From Methanosarcina sp. DH2 (lineage in GTDB: Archaea > Halobacteriota > Methanosarcinia > Methanosarcinales > Methanosarcinaceae), in NCBI RefSeq assembly GCF_020804225.1, contig NZ_WJBI01000004.1:179174-243173 (forward strand): DNA of 64,000 nt, given 5' to 3'. Below the pieces are notes generated by a model that had not been told where the DNA came from, searched no databases, and saw nothing but the letters and a program-made list of their open reading frames with translations. A program made the position numbers and the translations under genes. Shown here one piece after another: positions 9,256 to 18,774 of the stretch; position 1 is the first letter of the stretch, and each line of letters opens with the position of its first letter.

Positions 9256-10298
9256 AATCTCAAGCCTCCGAGAAGGGCAATAAAAAGCCCTGCAATAATA
9301 ATATCTGCAGTAGAGCCGGGATTAATCCTTTTTTCCAGAAGCTCGGAGTCAAACTCCTGTACTGCAGGAAGAATGGATGCAAAGCCATTGGCTGTTTTCC
9401 CTGAAGTTTCCCAGCCTGAAAGAATCTCACCTGCTCTGTAAGATACGTAATCTGCAGTTTCGGTATCAAACTTGGTCTGGATAAAAGTATCTCTGTGCTT
9501 TGAAAGCAGTTTCAGGAATGTATACACTATAGCATCGTTTATTCCCGTGCCTGAACAGCTGGAAACAGAAACTCCGGTCAAAGCTTCTGCTCTGCAGTTT
9601 CGTGCTTGCATGAAATCAAGAATGTTTTTTGCCCCCTCAAGGCAGCGCCCGAAACCTGAGGTCCACTCATTTGCTATGAGGTCATACCCTTTGGCAATCT
9701 CCATAAGAGCGTAAAGGGTGATATTCTGTTTCCTTAGATCGGCAGTTGCTTCAGGATCTTCGAGGTCAAATTCGTTCACACTGTTTACCCTGACTCCTGC
9801 ATGCCCGAAAGCCCTGTAGAACTCAACAGCATCTTCACAGTCCGTTGCGCGGACGAAAGTGTGTGCACAGGCAGCAAGGTGCTCAAATTGCCCGATCTCA
9901 AGCCGGAAACCTGTTTTTCCGCAGTGAGGTTGTTCTCTTGAAATTTCGCCTGCAGCCATTGCCAGAGGAATCAGGAGTAAGAAGGCGCCAAAATGAGTAT
10001 TTCCTCCCTGCTGCCAGGCAGAGCTTTCGTAAACTGCACTTCTGAGAAGGGCTCCTATCCTTCCTTTGCTCCTTGCAGCAAGCTCAAGGACAGGATAGAC
10101 AGCAACCGAAGAAGCGACAAAATGCTCAAAACAGGTATCAGGGTAATTATGTTCCCTATCAACGTTCCCTGGCTTTGGAGAAGCTGAGACCTCAAGCAGC
10201 ATAGCAAGCTGTGCATAGCGTGCAATCAGACTCGGGGCCGGAGACTCATCCACCCATTCAGGGATGTGACAGGAGAAGGCAGTATTAGTGGGATTCAT
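9252..10298 (-). CDS. Triphosphoribosyl-dephospho-CoA synthase-like (CitG/MdcB-type) protein
   Basis: The 348-residue protein of the CitG family has SPKPGNVDREHNYPDT (about residues 40-55), the GGNTHFGAFLLLIPLA helix and a TRATDCEDAVEFYRAFGHAGV-like region. True CitG makes the prosthetic group of citrate lyase, but no citrate or malonate lyase genes are near. In methanogens and methylotrophs the COG1767 branch travels with methanopterin/methanofuran genes, so a ribosyl- or pyrophosphate-transfer step in C1-cofactor synthesis is more likely. It overlaps the upstream gene by 14 bp and the downstream gene by 4 bp, so the operon is tight. Confidence 0.82.
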   Translation of the reverse strand: MNPTNTAFSCHIPEWVDESPAPSLIARYAQLAMLLEVSASPKPGNVDREHNYPDTCFEHFVASSVAVYPVLELAARSKGRIGALLRSAVYESSAWQQGGNTHFGAFLLLIPLAMAAGEISREQPHCGKTGFRLEIGQFEHLAACAHTFVRATDCEDAVEFYRAFGHAGVRVNSVNEFDLEDPEATADLRKQNITLYALMEIAKGYDLIANEWTSGFGRCLEGAKNILDFMQARNCRAEALTGVSVSSCSGTGINDAIVYTFLKLLSKHRDTFIQTKFDTETADYVSYRAGEILSGWETSGKTANGFASILPAVQEFDSELLEKRINPGSTADIIIAGLFIALLGGLRF

Positions 10299-11424
10299 TT
10301 ACTGGAATCCTGGCGTGGTCAAGGATATATTTTGCCAGCTGCTCCTTAAGCTTCATGTACTCCGCGTCAGAAAGGTCGAGCGTGTTCAGAACACCATCCC
10401 TGATCCAGCAGGGCTTTGTAATCTTGCAGCACCAGACAAGGCTGCCGAAACATGTATCCTCTCCGAACTCGAGCATCGTGCCCCTGGCAAATTCCATTTT
10501 TGTCCGGGCGAACTCTTCTGCGGTGTATCCCAGCTTTCGGGATTTCTCATGCACAGGGCAGGGCTTTACCGGGAGACAGCAAAAAGCCAGAGCCCTGAAG
10601 TCCCCTTCACTGCAAACGTGCTTGGGGGCATTGTACCAGCCTATCGACTGCTGATAAGAACTTACACTTTCTACAAGTTCCTTTATCAGTTCAGGGTTTT
10701 CCATGGCCCCTCTTGCAACAGAAACCATATCAGCTCCCCGGGAAAACATGTCCTTTGCAGCGGCAAAGTCAGTAACCGAGTTGTTGCCTATGAGGAAGAG
10801 CCTTGTAGCATCCCTGTAACTTGTAATGGAATCGAGATCCGCTCCGAAACCTTCGAGCATGGCATCTATATGGATGATGTCAGCCCCAGCCTTATCAATA
10901 AGCCTGGCAAGTTCGACATCATTCACCACATTTGCCCGTACCTTTACAGAAAGTACGACCCCTGTTTCCTTTATTGCCTTTATCCAGGCAGAAAGCTTTG
11001 GAAGGTCACGCAGAAGGGCTTCTCCTATCCCTGCCTCGAGCATTTCAGGCTGCTTACAGTGAGCATTTAGTTCAAGGATCGCCCCTTCTTCCTTTACAAC
11101 TTTTGCAGCTTCAATTAAAGGCTCAAGAGTAGTGCTTCTCACGTTTACCGCAACAGCACTACCGGAGGTTACAGCCCGGATTTCCTTTTTTATAAGCTCC
11201 ATAGGTTCATTGGAAATGAACTCTTTTCTACCCCTGGCTACAAGGTCTGATGCAACTGCAATCGACCCTTCATCCAGATTGAAGGCTCCAAGCACTACGA
11301 GCCCGGCATCACCTGCATACTGGTTGGCAAAAGCACTGTCGACAATTCCTGCCATTGGCGCCAGCGCGATAGGATTTCTGAAACGGACATATCCAATATG
11401 CAAATCAAATAGATAATCACTCAT
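10285..11424 (-). CDS. Methanogenesis marker protein 9 (DUS-like TIM barrel with Cys-rich tail)
   Basis: This 379-residue protein has two parts. Residues 1-260 form a flavin TIM barrel like tRNA-dihydrouridine synthase/dihydroorotate dehydrogenase (NPIALAPMAGIVDSAFA, LELNAHCKQPEM, VKVRANV, ADMVSVARGAMENPELI). The last 110 residues carry paired cysteines (HVCSEGDF, CCLPVKPCPVH, CFGSLVWCCKITKPCW) that define the methanogenesis marker 9 domain and could bind a metal cluster. The barrel with catalytic-looking residues suggests a redox enzyme acting on a cofactor or RNA. It is the first gene of the operon; its promoter lies in 11425-11600. Confidence 0.85.
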   Translation of the reverse strand: MSDYLFDLHIGYVRFRNPIALAPMAGIVDSAFANQYAGDAGLVVLGAFNLDEGSIAVASDLVARGRKEFISNEPMELIKKEIRAVTSGSAVAVNVRSTTLEPLIEAAKVVKEEGAILELNAHCKQPEMLEAGIGEALLRDLPKLSAWIKAIKETGVVLSVKVRANVVNDVELARLIDKAGADIIHIDAMLEGFGADLDSITSYRDATRLFLIGNNSVTDFAAAKDMFSRGADMVSVARGAMENPELIKELVESVSSYQQSIGWYNAPKHVCSEGDFRALAFCCLPVKPCPVHEKSRKLGYTAEEFARTKMEFARGTMLEFGEDTCFGSLVWCCKITKPCWIRDGVLNTLDLSDAEYMKLKEQLAKYILDHARIPVNESH

Positions 11425-11801
11425 GTTTTACCTCTAAAAAATAAGCCTGAAAACTGAACACAAAAATGATAGTTATAGTCACATATTAAACTAACGAATC
11501 TCGTTAAATCTAAGGGGATCTTTTTCCAGATAATTTATGAAAATGGAAAATCCATCTTATTTTCACGATTACAATACATATATATTAATATTTGGGCATA
11601 TCCTCAACACACAAAAGTTATATAGAGTACACGGAAGGAATCCCCCTGTTTATTTAGAGCCGTGAAAGAACTTAAATCTCTCAGAAGATTGCTGAAGATA
11701 AATTTGCTGAAGATAAATTTGCTGAAGATGAATTCGGATAAGAAACCTCTTTAGCTAGTTTCCTTTTGCAGAAATATCAGCCCATAAATATATATACGAT
11801 C
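11425..11801. other. Divergent promoter region with a 15-bp tandem repeat
   Basis: This is the intergenic region between the marker 9 operon (minus) and RNase P RNA (plus). At about 11688-11734 the unit TTTGCTGAAGATAAA repeats three times. A 30-codon frame from GTG 11662 to TAG 11754 spans it and would read KINLL repeats. A TTATATA at 11618 could drive it, but coding support is weak. Confidence 0.35.
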
Positions 11802-11813
11802 AAAAAATATATA
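11802..11813 (+). promoter_or_regulatory. TATA box of the RNase P RNA gene
   Basis: The A/T run AAAAAATATATA is centred about 26 bp upstream of 11833, where the P1 helix of RNase P RNA begins. That is the usual archaeal TATA-to-start distance. A second box (ATAAATATATATA at 11784-11796) would suit a start near 11820. Confidence 0.5.
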
Positions 11814-11832
11814 GAGCCAGTCAATCAATAAC

Positions 11833-12199
11833 ATGCGAGAGAGGATGGACGGCTGCCGGACCTTCTGGTCTGAGGAAAGTCTCCCCACCGCTCCGGACAC
11901 ACGAACATCTGTAAAGGATGTCGGGCGAGAGCCCGGGCCCTGGCACAGAAACGAGAACCATACCCTGCAAATGCGATGATGCCGTAAGCTGAGGTCGCAG
12001 GGAAAGTGGATGAAACGGCGAATCCTCGTGGGTGCAAGTTGGAAATCGGGAAGAACGAGCAGTCCGGAATCGTCCCGATTGGTTTTGGTAACGCTTAGCC
12101 GAATGCCGTCGCTGCAAGAGTCTCAGGACCATTTCTTACACTGATAAGTGGCGGAAATCTTTGCAGGAACAGAAGGGAGCTTACACGCCTCACTCGCAT
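11833..12199 (+). ncRNA. rnpB: Archaeal RNase P RNA
   Basis: This is the catalytic RNA that removes 5' leaders from pre-tRNA. The ends are set by helix P1: ATGCGAG at 11833-11839 pairs with CTCGCAT at 12193-12199, and GAGG with CCTC after one A-A mismatch. Diagnostic conserved blocks are GAGGAAAGTC near 11872, GGCACAGAAACGAGAACCATACC near 11942 (the universally conserved ACAGAAA region), and GGAACAGAAGGGAG near 12166. About 367 nt is normal for a type A Methanosarcina RNA. Frames on the opposite strand across this block are shadows. Confidence 0.97.
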
Positions 12200-12244
12200 C
12201 TAATAATTCTATTTATACTTCTGGCTCTAATTATTCTTTTTACA

Positions 12245-13414
12245 CTACTGATTCTTCCCTGTCATGGACTTTATTTTAAGTGCAGGTTCAGCCAGACTGA
12301 AATTAAGAAGTAACCACCTGACATAGTCTTTGTGGCTTCTGTTTATCACAACTTCATCCAGATATTTATCCAATATTTCATTTCTGCTGAGAGCAAGCTT
12401 GAAAGAGATCTCAGGGAAACGGTACATAACTTTTTCCAGTTTAAGGGAACTGACAAGGAAGTTTCCGAAATCCTGCCTGCACCTGGATTCATACTCTTTA
12501 AGATCGCTCAATTTCCGATCATAAAGCACAAGGTCAGCCACCTTCTCCGCTGCAAGCTGTCCTGACCGGATCGCATACGCGATACCTTCCCCTATGAAGG
12601 CGTCCACGAAACCTGCGGCGTCTCCACTAAGAAGGACCCTTGAACTTACAGTTCTTCGCTTTATTCCCCCCTGAGGAATAATGTGGGCGTGGAACTGAAA
12701 TTCCCCTGAAAAGCCGTTTGCCCGCAAAAAATCCTGCATTACCTTCCTCGGGTGTTTTAGATGTTCGGCTGTTCCCACTACTCCCACTGAATAATACCCT
12801 GCATGAGGGAAAATCCAGCCGTACCCCCCGGGTGCAGTCCCGAAATGAATATCTATAACATCGGGAAACCTATTCATTATCACCTCGTCATTTTCAGGGA
12901 TTTCCGAAACAAGGGCAAGATCATATTCTGTTCTCCGGGTTCTCTGAGGACTGACAGCATATTTAAGCATGCCTTCTGAGCCTTCCGCAATAAGGACAAA
13001 CTTTGCCAGGTAAGTATTCTGTGAAGTATTAACCTCAACGCATTCTCCTCTTTCCTTACAATCCAGAACCTTTTCCCCGAAATGAACTTCAATTCCTGTC
13101 TCCCTGGCTTTATCAAGCAGGAAATTGTCAAAAACATTTCTGGAGACCAGCAAAGCTAACCTGTAATTAACCTGCTTTTCAATACAGCTGTCTCTGAAAT
13201 GGATCCTTACTTTGGAAATATCCCTTTCTATTAAAGACTCAGGGAGCTCGAAGTCCAGGCACGATAGAGCATACGGGGATAAAGCCCCTCCACAGGGCTT
13301 ATACCTCGGGAAATTTTCTTTTTCAAGCAGGAGGGTTGAGATTCCTGCTTTTCCAGCTACCCTTCCGGCAGAGGCTCCCGAAGGCCCTCCACCCACTATA
13401 ATCAGATCATACAT
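12245..13414 (-). CDS. Geranylgeranyl reductase family FAD-dependent oxidoreductase (copy 1)
   Basis: The protein has an N-terminal FAD dinucleotide-binding fold (YDLIIVGGGPSGASAG), the family motif YKPCGGALS near residue 45, GYGWIFPHAGYYSVGV near 210 and LLSGDAAGFVDAFIGEGIAYAI near 275. The family saturates isoprenoid chains of archaeal lipids or quinone-like molecules. The start is set at 13414 because AGGGG lies 8 nt upstream and the product then aligns with the neighbouring paralogue; the frame itself extends 17 codons further. It is a tandem paralogue of the next gene, 190 bp apart. Substrate is unknown; methanophenazine or archaeol side chains are candidates. Confidence 0.88.
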   Translation of the reverse strand: MYDLIIVGGGPSGASAGRVAGKAGISTLLLEKENFPRYKPCGGALSPYALSCLDFELPESLIERDISKVRIHFRDSCIEKQVNYRLALLVSRNVFDNFLLDKARETGIEVHFGEKVLDCKERGECVEVNTSQNTYLAKFVLIAEGSEGMLKYAVSPQRTRRTEYDLALVSEIPENDEVIMNRFPDVIDIHFGTAPGGYGWIFPHAGYYSVGVVGTAEHLKHPRKVMQDFLRANGFSGEFQFHAHIIPQGGIKRRTVSSRVLLSGDAAGFVDAFIGEGIAYAIRSGQLAAEKVADLVLYDRKLSDLKEYESRCRQDFGNFLVSSLKLEKVMYRFPEISFKLALSRNEILDKYLDEVVINRSHKDYVRWLLLNFSLAEPALKIKSMTGKNQ

Positions 13415-13606
13415 ACTCAAGACCCCTGCTAATGGATGAGGCATGCCGTGAACAGACAGCCTCAAATGAATTGTTTACCCCATAAAGTAGATTGATTCTG
13501 GAACAATAAAAAGATAGAGGAAAAAGAGAGTTGGGAGAGGATCTTTGATAAACCAGGAATACCTTTGAAAAACTCCATATTATTACTTGAATTTAAAATT
13601 CAGGAA

Positions 13607-14731
13607 TTACCTGAGTTTAACATTTAGAAGGGACCAACGAAGATAATCCTTATAATTAATGCTGAAATCCACAACTTCAAGGTATTTATCAATCATTTTA
13701 TCACTTGATGTGAAGATTTTAAATGTCTTCTCAGGGAAGCGATGCATTATTCTGGAAAATATAAGGGAATACTTAAGATGTGTTCCAAACTCCGCCTGAC
13801 AGAGAGACTCATACCTATTCAGGTCTTTTGTTTTACCATTATGCAGGCAAATTTCGGCAATTACTTCAGCAGCAAATTGCCCGGAACTGATAGCATAAGC
13901 CAGTCCTTCCCCAGAGAAAGAATCAACGAAACCTGCAGCATCCCCACTCAGGAGGACTCTCGAACCGGAAACTTTTCGCTTAATTCCTCCCCAGGGGATC
14001 TTGTGACCGTGCAGTTTGTAATCGCCTCTGAAGCCGTTTACCCTCAGGAACTCAAGCATTGCTTCCTTTGGATGGGAAAGGTCTTTTACAACTCCGCCAA
14101 TTCCGACAGAATAATAGGTTTTGTGGGGAAAGATCCAGCCGTACCCTCCTCCGACAACATCGAAATGCAGTTCAATTGCCCTTCCTAGTCTTTCTTCAAT
14201 TTCTTTTTCCTCTGCAGGGACTTCGGCGACCATACAGATCCCATACTCCTCTTTAGTATCCGCAGGCCTTACACACGTTTTGACGAGTCCCTGTGCCCCC
14301 TCGGAAACGATTGCAAATTTTGCCCTATATGTGCCCCTGTTAGACTCGACTTCGACATATTCGGGCATTTCCCTGCAACAAAGCGCCTTTTCCCCTGTAT
14401 GGACTTCAATTCCGGTTTCCTTTGCCTTTTCAAGAAGGAAATTATCAAACATATCCCGAGAGACAAGAACAGACAACCGGTAATCTTTATGTGCCTCGAT
14501 TAACTGGTCTTTGTAAAAGACCCTTGCCCCTGTAATTTCCCACTCAATAACATCCTCAGGGAGCTCGAAATCAAGGTAAGAAATCGCATGTTTCGAGAGC
14601 CCTCCTCCACAGGGTTTGTACCTGGGGAATTCTTCCTTTTCAAGTAGCAGTATATTAAGACCAAGTTTTCCCGCCCTTCTCCCGGCCGAGGCTCCGGAAG
14701 GGCCACCACCTACGATGATTATATCATACAT
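13607..14731 (-). CDS. Geranylgeranyl reductase family FAD-dependent oxidoreductase (copy 2)
   Basis: The 374-residue paralogue of the preceding gene shares the same landmarks: YDIIIVGGGPSGASAGRRAG, YKPCGGGLSKHAISYLDFELP, GYGWIFPHKTYYSVGIGG and LLSGDAAGFVDSFSGEGLAYAI. AGAGGATG precedes the ATG, supporting the start. The two copies clearly arose by tandem duplication and then diverged, so they may act on different prenyl substrates or chain positions. Confidence 0.88.
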   Translation of the reverse strand: MYDIIIVGGGPSGASAGRRAGKLGLNILLLEKEEFPRYKPCGGGLSKHAISYLDFELPEDVIEWEITGARVFYKDQLIEAHKDYRLSVLVSRDMFDNFLLEKAKETGIEVHTGEKALCCREMPEYVEVESNRGTYRAKFAIVSEGAQGLVKTCVRPADTKEEYGICMVAEVPAEEKEIEERLGRAIELHFDVVGGGYGWIFPHKTYYSVGIGGVVKDLSHPKEAMLEFLRVNGFRGDYKLHGHKIPWGGIKRKVSGSRVLLSGDAAGFVDSFSGEGLAYAISSGQFAAEVIAEICLHNGKTKDLNRYESLCQAEFGTHLKYSLIFSRIMHRFPEKTFKIFTSSDKMIDKYLEVVDFSINYKDYLRWSLLNVKLR

Positions 14732-14912
14732 GAAAGTAACATCCTCTAAAGTATCCTGAAATTATATGAGTTTCAATCTATTCAACCAAGACCTAATTTA
14801 AAGTGTTGATATAATTCAAGATTGCGATTGAGTTATGAAAAAAGAGAGAAATAGGAAACGTGCAAAAAAGAGAAAATCGGAAGAAATACGACACTTTTTG
14901 CACTCTTGTAAA

Positions 14913-15533
14913 TTAACTTTTAAGATCTTCAAAAACTCCAAGCACCTTCTGGTAATCCACTTTTGTCCCGAAACAACCATCGTTTTCCATAGTAATTCCG
15001 TAGGTGATTACTTTTTTGCCTTTAAGAGCACGCATGACCTTGTTGATCTCATAGTCACAGGCGATAAGAAGAACACCGTCTGCTGCTTCCATTTTAAGGA
15101 TATTTTTTACAAATGAAGAACCTGTCACGATGAAAACCTTATACCCGTATTTTTCAGCGTCTTTCTTTAACTGAGTAAAAACACACTTTCCACATAACTT
15201 GCACTGGATTCCTGTCTGTGTAGAGTGGGCAGGACAGTCAAGGCTGCGCATGCAGTGAGGAGCGAGAATGACCCTCTTTTTCGTTTTTGCAAAGGCAGAA
15301 GCATGGGCTCTATTTTTCAGAGATGACATCCATTTGTCCAAGACACGCGTGTCTGAAAATTTAAGGAAAATTTGTCTTAAAGGCAAATAAAAGAAGTCAA
15401 GTACATCTGCATAAAAGCCTGCCAGAAAAACACTGCGTGTAAGGCTCCTGCGGCTGACCAGCAGAGCCATGCCTGACAGGGTAAAGGATATCAGGACGGA
15501 GATAAAAAGAGCCTGCCCGATAATGTTATACAT
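14913..15533 (-). CDS. DUF116 family membrane-anchored cysteine protein (copy 1)
   Basis: The 206-residue protein begins with a membrane segment (residues 5-27) and perhaps a second short one, followed by the DUF116 domain: LAPHCMRSLDCPA, QCKLCGKC, then VTGSSFVKNILKM and GITMENDGCFGTKVD. The cysteine pattern (CxxxxxC, CxxCxxC) suggests a metal or Fe-S site facing the cytosol. Function is unknown. Its start lies 8 bp inside the end of the upstream paralogue, so the two are co-translated. Confidence 0.8.
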   Translation of the reverse strand: MYNIIGQALFISVLISFTLSGMALLVSRRSLTRSVFLAGFYADVLDFFYLPLRQIFLKFSDTRVLDKWMSSLKNRAHASAFAKTKKRVILAPHCMRSLDCPAHSTQTGIQCKLCGKCVFTQLKKDAEKYGYKVFIVTGSSFVKNILKMEAADGVLLIACDYEINKVMRALKGKKVITYGITMENDGCFGTKVDYQKVLGVFEDLKS

Positions 15534-16161
15534 GGCACATCTCCATTTTTTGAATTATTTCTTCAACATTTGCTTCAGTATTGAAGCAGCCGTCCTTGAG
15601 AAGAAGAACACCCTGAACAGGGACAAAAGAAACAGCCTGCATGTTCTCGGATAGCTCATTATAACAGGCAACCCCGAGACAGGATTCGGGCCTGTACTCT
15701 TTGAATATTTTTTTAACAAAACTGCCCCCTGGGACGACGAAAACCCGAAAACCACACCTATCAGCAGCGTCACAGAGCTTTGATATATCACAGAGACCGC
15801 ACCGCCTGCACTCATAACCATAGACAGGATCGCACCTTGCTTTACAGCTGGGGTGACGCAAACACTGCGGAAGAAGTAGAATTTTCCTGCCTTTGTTCTT
15901 AATGAAATCATCGTACATAACAGCGTTCCTGACATCAATAAGGATATCGTCAACAAGGGTATCCCTTATCCGGAAAACTCTGCAGATCCATTTTGCAGGA
16001 GAATAAAAGAGATACAGCGTAAATAATACGAACCCCGGAAAAATGATCCTGTGCTTTTTAAACGAATACGCCCCTATAAGCAGGGCAAGCCCGGTGCCTG
16101 CAAGAGCAAGAAGCATCAGGTATATGAATACTCTTCCTAGAAATTCGTAAGGAATATACAT
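15526..16161 (-). CDS. DUF116 family membrane-anchored cysteine protein (copy 2)
   Basis: This is a paralogue of the following gene: two N-terminal membrane segments, then LLPQCLRHPSCKARCDPVYGYECRRCGLCD, VVPGGSFVKKIFKEY, and VLLLKDGCFNTEANV. The order of motifs is the same in both copies. An in-frame TTG at 16167 is an alternative start, and neither has a clear ribosome-binding site. As a tandem pair they may form a heterodimer. They sit just downstream of hdrED on the same strand, 100 bp away. Confidence 0.78.
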   Translation of the reverse strand: MYIPYEFLGRVFIYLMLLALAGTGLALLIGAYSFKKHRIIFPGFVLFTLYLFYSPAKWICRVFRIRDTLVDDILIDVRNAVMYDDFIKNKGRKILLLPQCLRHPSCKARCDPVYGYECRRCGLCDISKLCDAADRCGFRVFVVPGGSFVKKIFKEYRPESCLGVACYNELSENMQAVSFVPVQGVLLLKDGCFNTEANVEEIIQKMEMCHV

Positions 16162-16261
16162 ATTCAAGGGGAGGGAAGTGTCGGTATTTAAGTTTTACTA
16201 TAAGCAGTAAGACACGGGATCAAAAAAATAGAAATAAAGAAAGCTGGGAAAAAACCAGCCT

Positions 16262-17521
16262 TCAAGCTTTTTTGGGTTCTGCTTTTTTGGGTTCTTCTAC
16301 ACTGAGACCAAGGGCCTGTGCAACCAGGACAATGACATCCTCGACTTCGAGGTCAGCTTTGAGAGAGTCACGACCATCCATAAGATTCCTCTTACAGAAG
16401 GGGCATGCACTGGAGAGGATATCTGCATTGGTTTCAAGGGCATCCTTGACTCTGGACTCTGCAACACCGACTGCAAGGTCCGGAATACCTGCCTTTACAC
16501 CACCGCCAGCTCCACAGCAGCGCTGGAATTCTTTTATTCTGTCCATCTCAACGAACTTGACGCCCGGAATATGGGAAAGCACATACCTCGGAGCATCAAA
16601 GACACCCACGTGGCGGCCCAGGTGACAGGGGTCGTGATAGGTAACGGTTTTGTCCAGAGATTTCTCCCATTTGATTTTGTCTTTCTTGATCAGGTCTTCG
16701 AGGAACTCTGTGATGTGGACAACCTCAAAAGGAAGCTCTTCGCCGATAAGCCTCGGCCAGTCGACCTTTGCTGCACGGAAACAGCCTGCACATGCAAAGA
16801 GAACCTTTGTGGCACCCTTCGCCTTAATGGCTTCAACATTGTGTCTTGCGGTTTCACGGGGCACATCATTGACATGGACCTGACCTGTTCTGATAAGGGC
16901 AGAACCGCAGCACCATTCCTCTTCTCCGAGCATGGCAAATTCGATGCCCAGCTTGTTAAGCACACGGGAGGTTGCAAGGGCGAGGGCAAGCTGCTTGTAT
17001 CCTGCGGTACAGCCTGTAAAGTAGACAATATTTGCTTTGTCTGCAATCTTCACATCAGGGGGCACCCACGCAAGCCTGTCTTTCTGGTCAAGCAGGTAAG
17101 GGTTGTGGTACTGTCCTATGAGCTTGGGGAACATATTCTGCTTTCCGTAAGGACCGATTCCTTTCTTAACAAGGTTTGTCCTCAGGGATTCCCAGAGTTC
17201 CACTGTGTTGATGCCTGATTCACATACGGTTGCACAGATACCACAGGTGGTACAGCCGTGCACATCGTCTTTGAATTCTTCAAGCTCAGACTGGGGGATT
17301 TCAGTCGGGCCGAAGAGTTTTGCTTTGATCCCGTAGGATTTGTTCATGAACTGCCTCCAGCGCAGGATTTTATCCCTGGGTGCTAACCCGGGCTTCTGAC
17401 CGGAAGCTGCATAAGTTGGACACCATTTTACACATTCACCGCAGCGGGTGCAGGAGTCGAGCTCCATGAGCTGGACTGCTGTAAGGTTCTTGGTGTCAAT
17501 TGATGGAGTTTTTTTTGACAT
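16262..17521 (-). CDS. hdrD: Heterodisulfide reductase, catalytic subunit D
   Basis: HdrD reduces the CoM-S-S-CoB heterodisulfide at the end of the membrane electron chain. Two [4Fe-4S] motifs are visible near the N-terminus ([12 protein letters not shown] at about 28 and [14 protein letters not shown] at about 90). Two CCG domains follow: EEWCCGSA with [13 protein letters not shown], and HDPCHLGRH with [12 protein letters not shown] and CPFCKRN. The CCG domains hold the active-site noncubane cluster. The gene starts 2 bp after hdrE. At about 420 residues it is full length. Confidence 0.97.
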   Translation of the reverse strand: MSKKTPSIDTKNLTAVQLMELDSCTRCGECVKWCPTYAASGQKPGLAPRDKILRWRQFMNKSYGIKAKLFGPTEIPQSELEEFKDDVHGCTTCGICATVCESGINTVELWESLRTNLVKKGIGPYGKQNMFPKLIGQYHNPYLLDQKDRLAWVPPDVKIADKANIVYFTGCTAGYKQLALALATSRVLNKLGIEFAMLGEEEWCCGSALIRTGQVHVNDVPRETARHNVEAIKAKGATKVLFACAGCFRAAKVDWPRLIGEELPFEVVHITEFLEDLIKKDKIKWEKSLDKTVTYHDPCHLGRHVGVFDAPRYVLSHIPGVKFVEMDRIKEFQRCCGAGGGVKAGIPDLAVGVAESRVKDALETNADILSSACPFCKRNLMDGRDSLKADLEVEDVIVLVAQALGLSVEEPKKAEPKKA

Positions 17522-17523
17522 TT

Positions 17524-18306
17524 TTATTCTCCTCCCTTATTTGCAAGGATTGCAAGGGGGGTGGCGATTACATGGATATACTTGCTGTATGGGATATATG
17601 CGATACAGAATAGCAGAGAAATCACGGAGTGGAAGAGAGCTGCAGGGGGTGCGGTTGCGGGGTCAAGCCCGAAGCCCCAGATAAACTGGGTCCTGATACC
17701 ATCAGCAATAAAGCCGGAAATCGTGACTATGAAGACTCCTCCGAGAAGGACCCAGTCATACATGATGGTAGCTTGCCTTACATCCGAGACAACGAGTCTC
17801 CTGACTACTGCAATGATAACTCCGATAAGCAGGACATAGCCGAAGATATAGTTCGGGAGAGAGAGGAATTCTCTAAACTCTGCGGGGGTGAACGGGAGCT
17901 CGATTCCGAACTTTTCAATCATCTCGACTGCAAACATGAGCCCTGACAGGGCAAACAGAGTCATCCAGCCTGCAAAAATCGTAAAGTGCATGAACCAGCG
18001 AAGAGGGCTTCTTTTGAGGATTCTTCTCTGGAAGAGAATATCAAGGATCAGAACCTCAAGGATAGGTTTTCCGTGTCCGTGATGAGACTCTTCTTTGACC
18101 TGTTCCCACCAGGTTTTTAAGAATCTGATTGCACTTCCTTTCTTTCCTTCCTGAGGCTCAAGGGCGTAACCTGTCACTCCTGCTCCCCATTTCTGGAAGT
18201 TAAGGATCATTCCGTATAAGAAAATCACAATGGCGATTGTGCTGAGTATCATTATCTGGACAAACGTAAGTCGAAGTGCGTCCGAGAGCCCAGAGAAGTA
18301 TGCCAT
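17524..18306 (-). CDS. hdrE: Heterodisulfide reductase, cytochrome b subunit E
   Basis: HdrE is the membrane b-type cytochrome that takes electrons from methanophenazine and passes them to HdrD. The 260-residue product has about five membrane segments, with histidines in or near them ([23 protein letters not shown]). It is the first gene of hdrED. A GGAGGAA Shine-Dalgarno at 18325-18331 sits 18 nt before this ATG but only 6 nt before an in-frame ATT at 18318, so initiation four codons upstream is possible. Confidence 0.95.
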   Translation of the reverse strand: MAYFSGLSDALRLTFVQIMILSTIAIVIFLYGMILNFQKWGAGVTGYALEPQEGKKGSAIRFLKTWWEQVKEESHHGHGKPILEVLILDILFQRRILKRSPLRWFMHFTIFAGWMTLFALSGLMFAVEMIEKFGIELPFTPAEFREFLSLPNYIFGYVLLIGVIIAVVRRLVVSDVRQATIMYDWVLLGGVFIVTISGFIADGIRTQFIWGFGLDPATAPPAALFHSVISLLFCIAYIPYSKYIHVIATPLAILANKGGE

Positions 18307-18474
18307 CTCACTGCTAATAGTTTATTCCTCCTATATATGGGTCAAAAACTGAGAACTGATACTGCTTTTAGAAATATCATTGATGTTACAGAATATCAAT
18401 AACAGTAAAAACAGAGCAGGAACCGTAGCGACTGTCTGTATAAGGTTTGAATAGTCTGTTAGTCTTTGTATCTA

Positions 18475-18486
18475 TTATATTTAAAC
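18475..18486 (-). promoter_or_regulatory. Candidate TATA box for hdrED
   Basis: Read on the minus strand this is TTTAAATATAAT, an archaeal TATA-like box about 170 bp upstream of hdrE. It would give a long 5' leader. Chosen by eye in an AT-rich region. Confidence 0.35.
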
Positions 18487-18774
18487 ATTATCTTTAACAC
18501 ACAATACATCGAAAAGCTCACAAGAGCCGCGAAAACAGGGTAGCATTAAAGCCATCTAAAAGGAAAAGAAAAAGAAAACTCGAAAAATAGTGGTAAAATT
18601 ATAATATAAAAATTATAAATTACTTTATTGAAATTATTCCTGACAGAAAATGAAAACATCCGACTGCAGAGAGATTAAAAAAATTACAGAAAAAGAGCGG
18701 GATACGCTCACAAAAGTAAAAATAACAGGCTAGAAAAAACAGGATAGGAAAAAGCTGGAAAAAGGTGATCCGGA

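Noticed and set aside
11821..12132. Minus-strand frames of 103 and 70 codons
   Set aside because: They overlap RNase P RNA, whose helices and conserved blocks explain the sequence.
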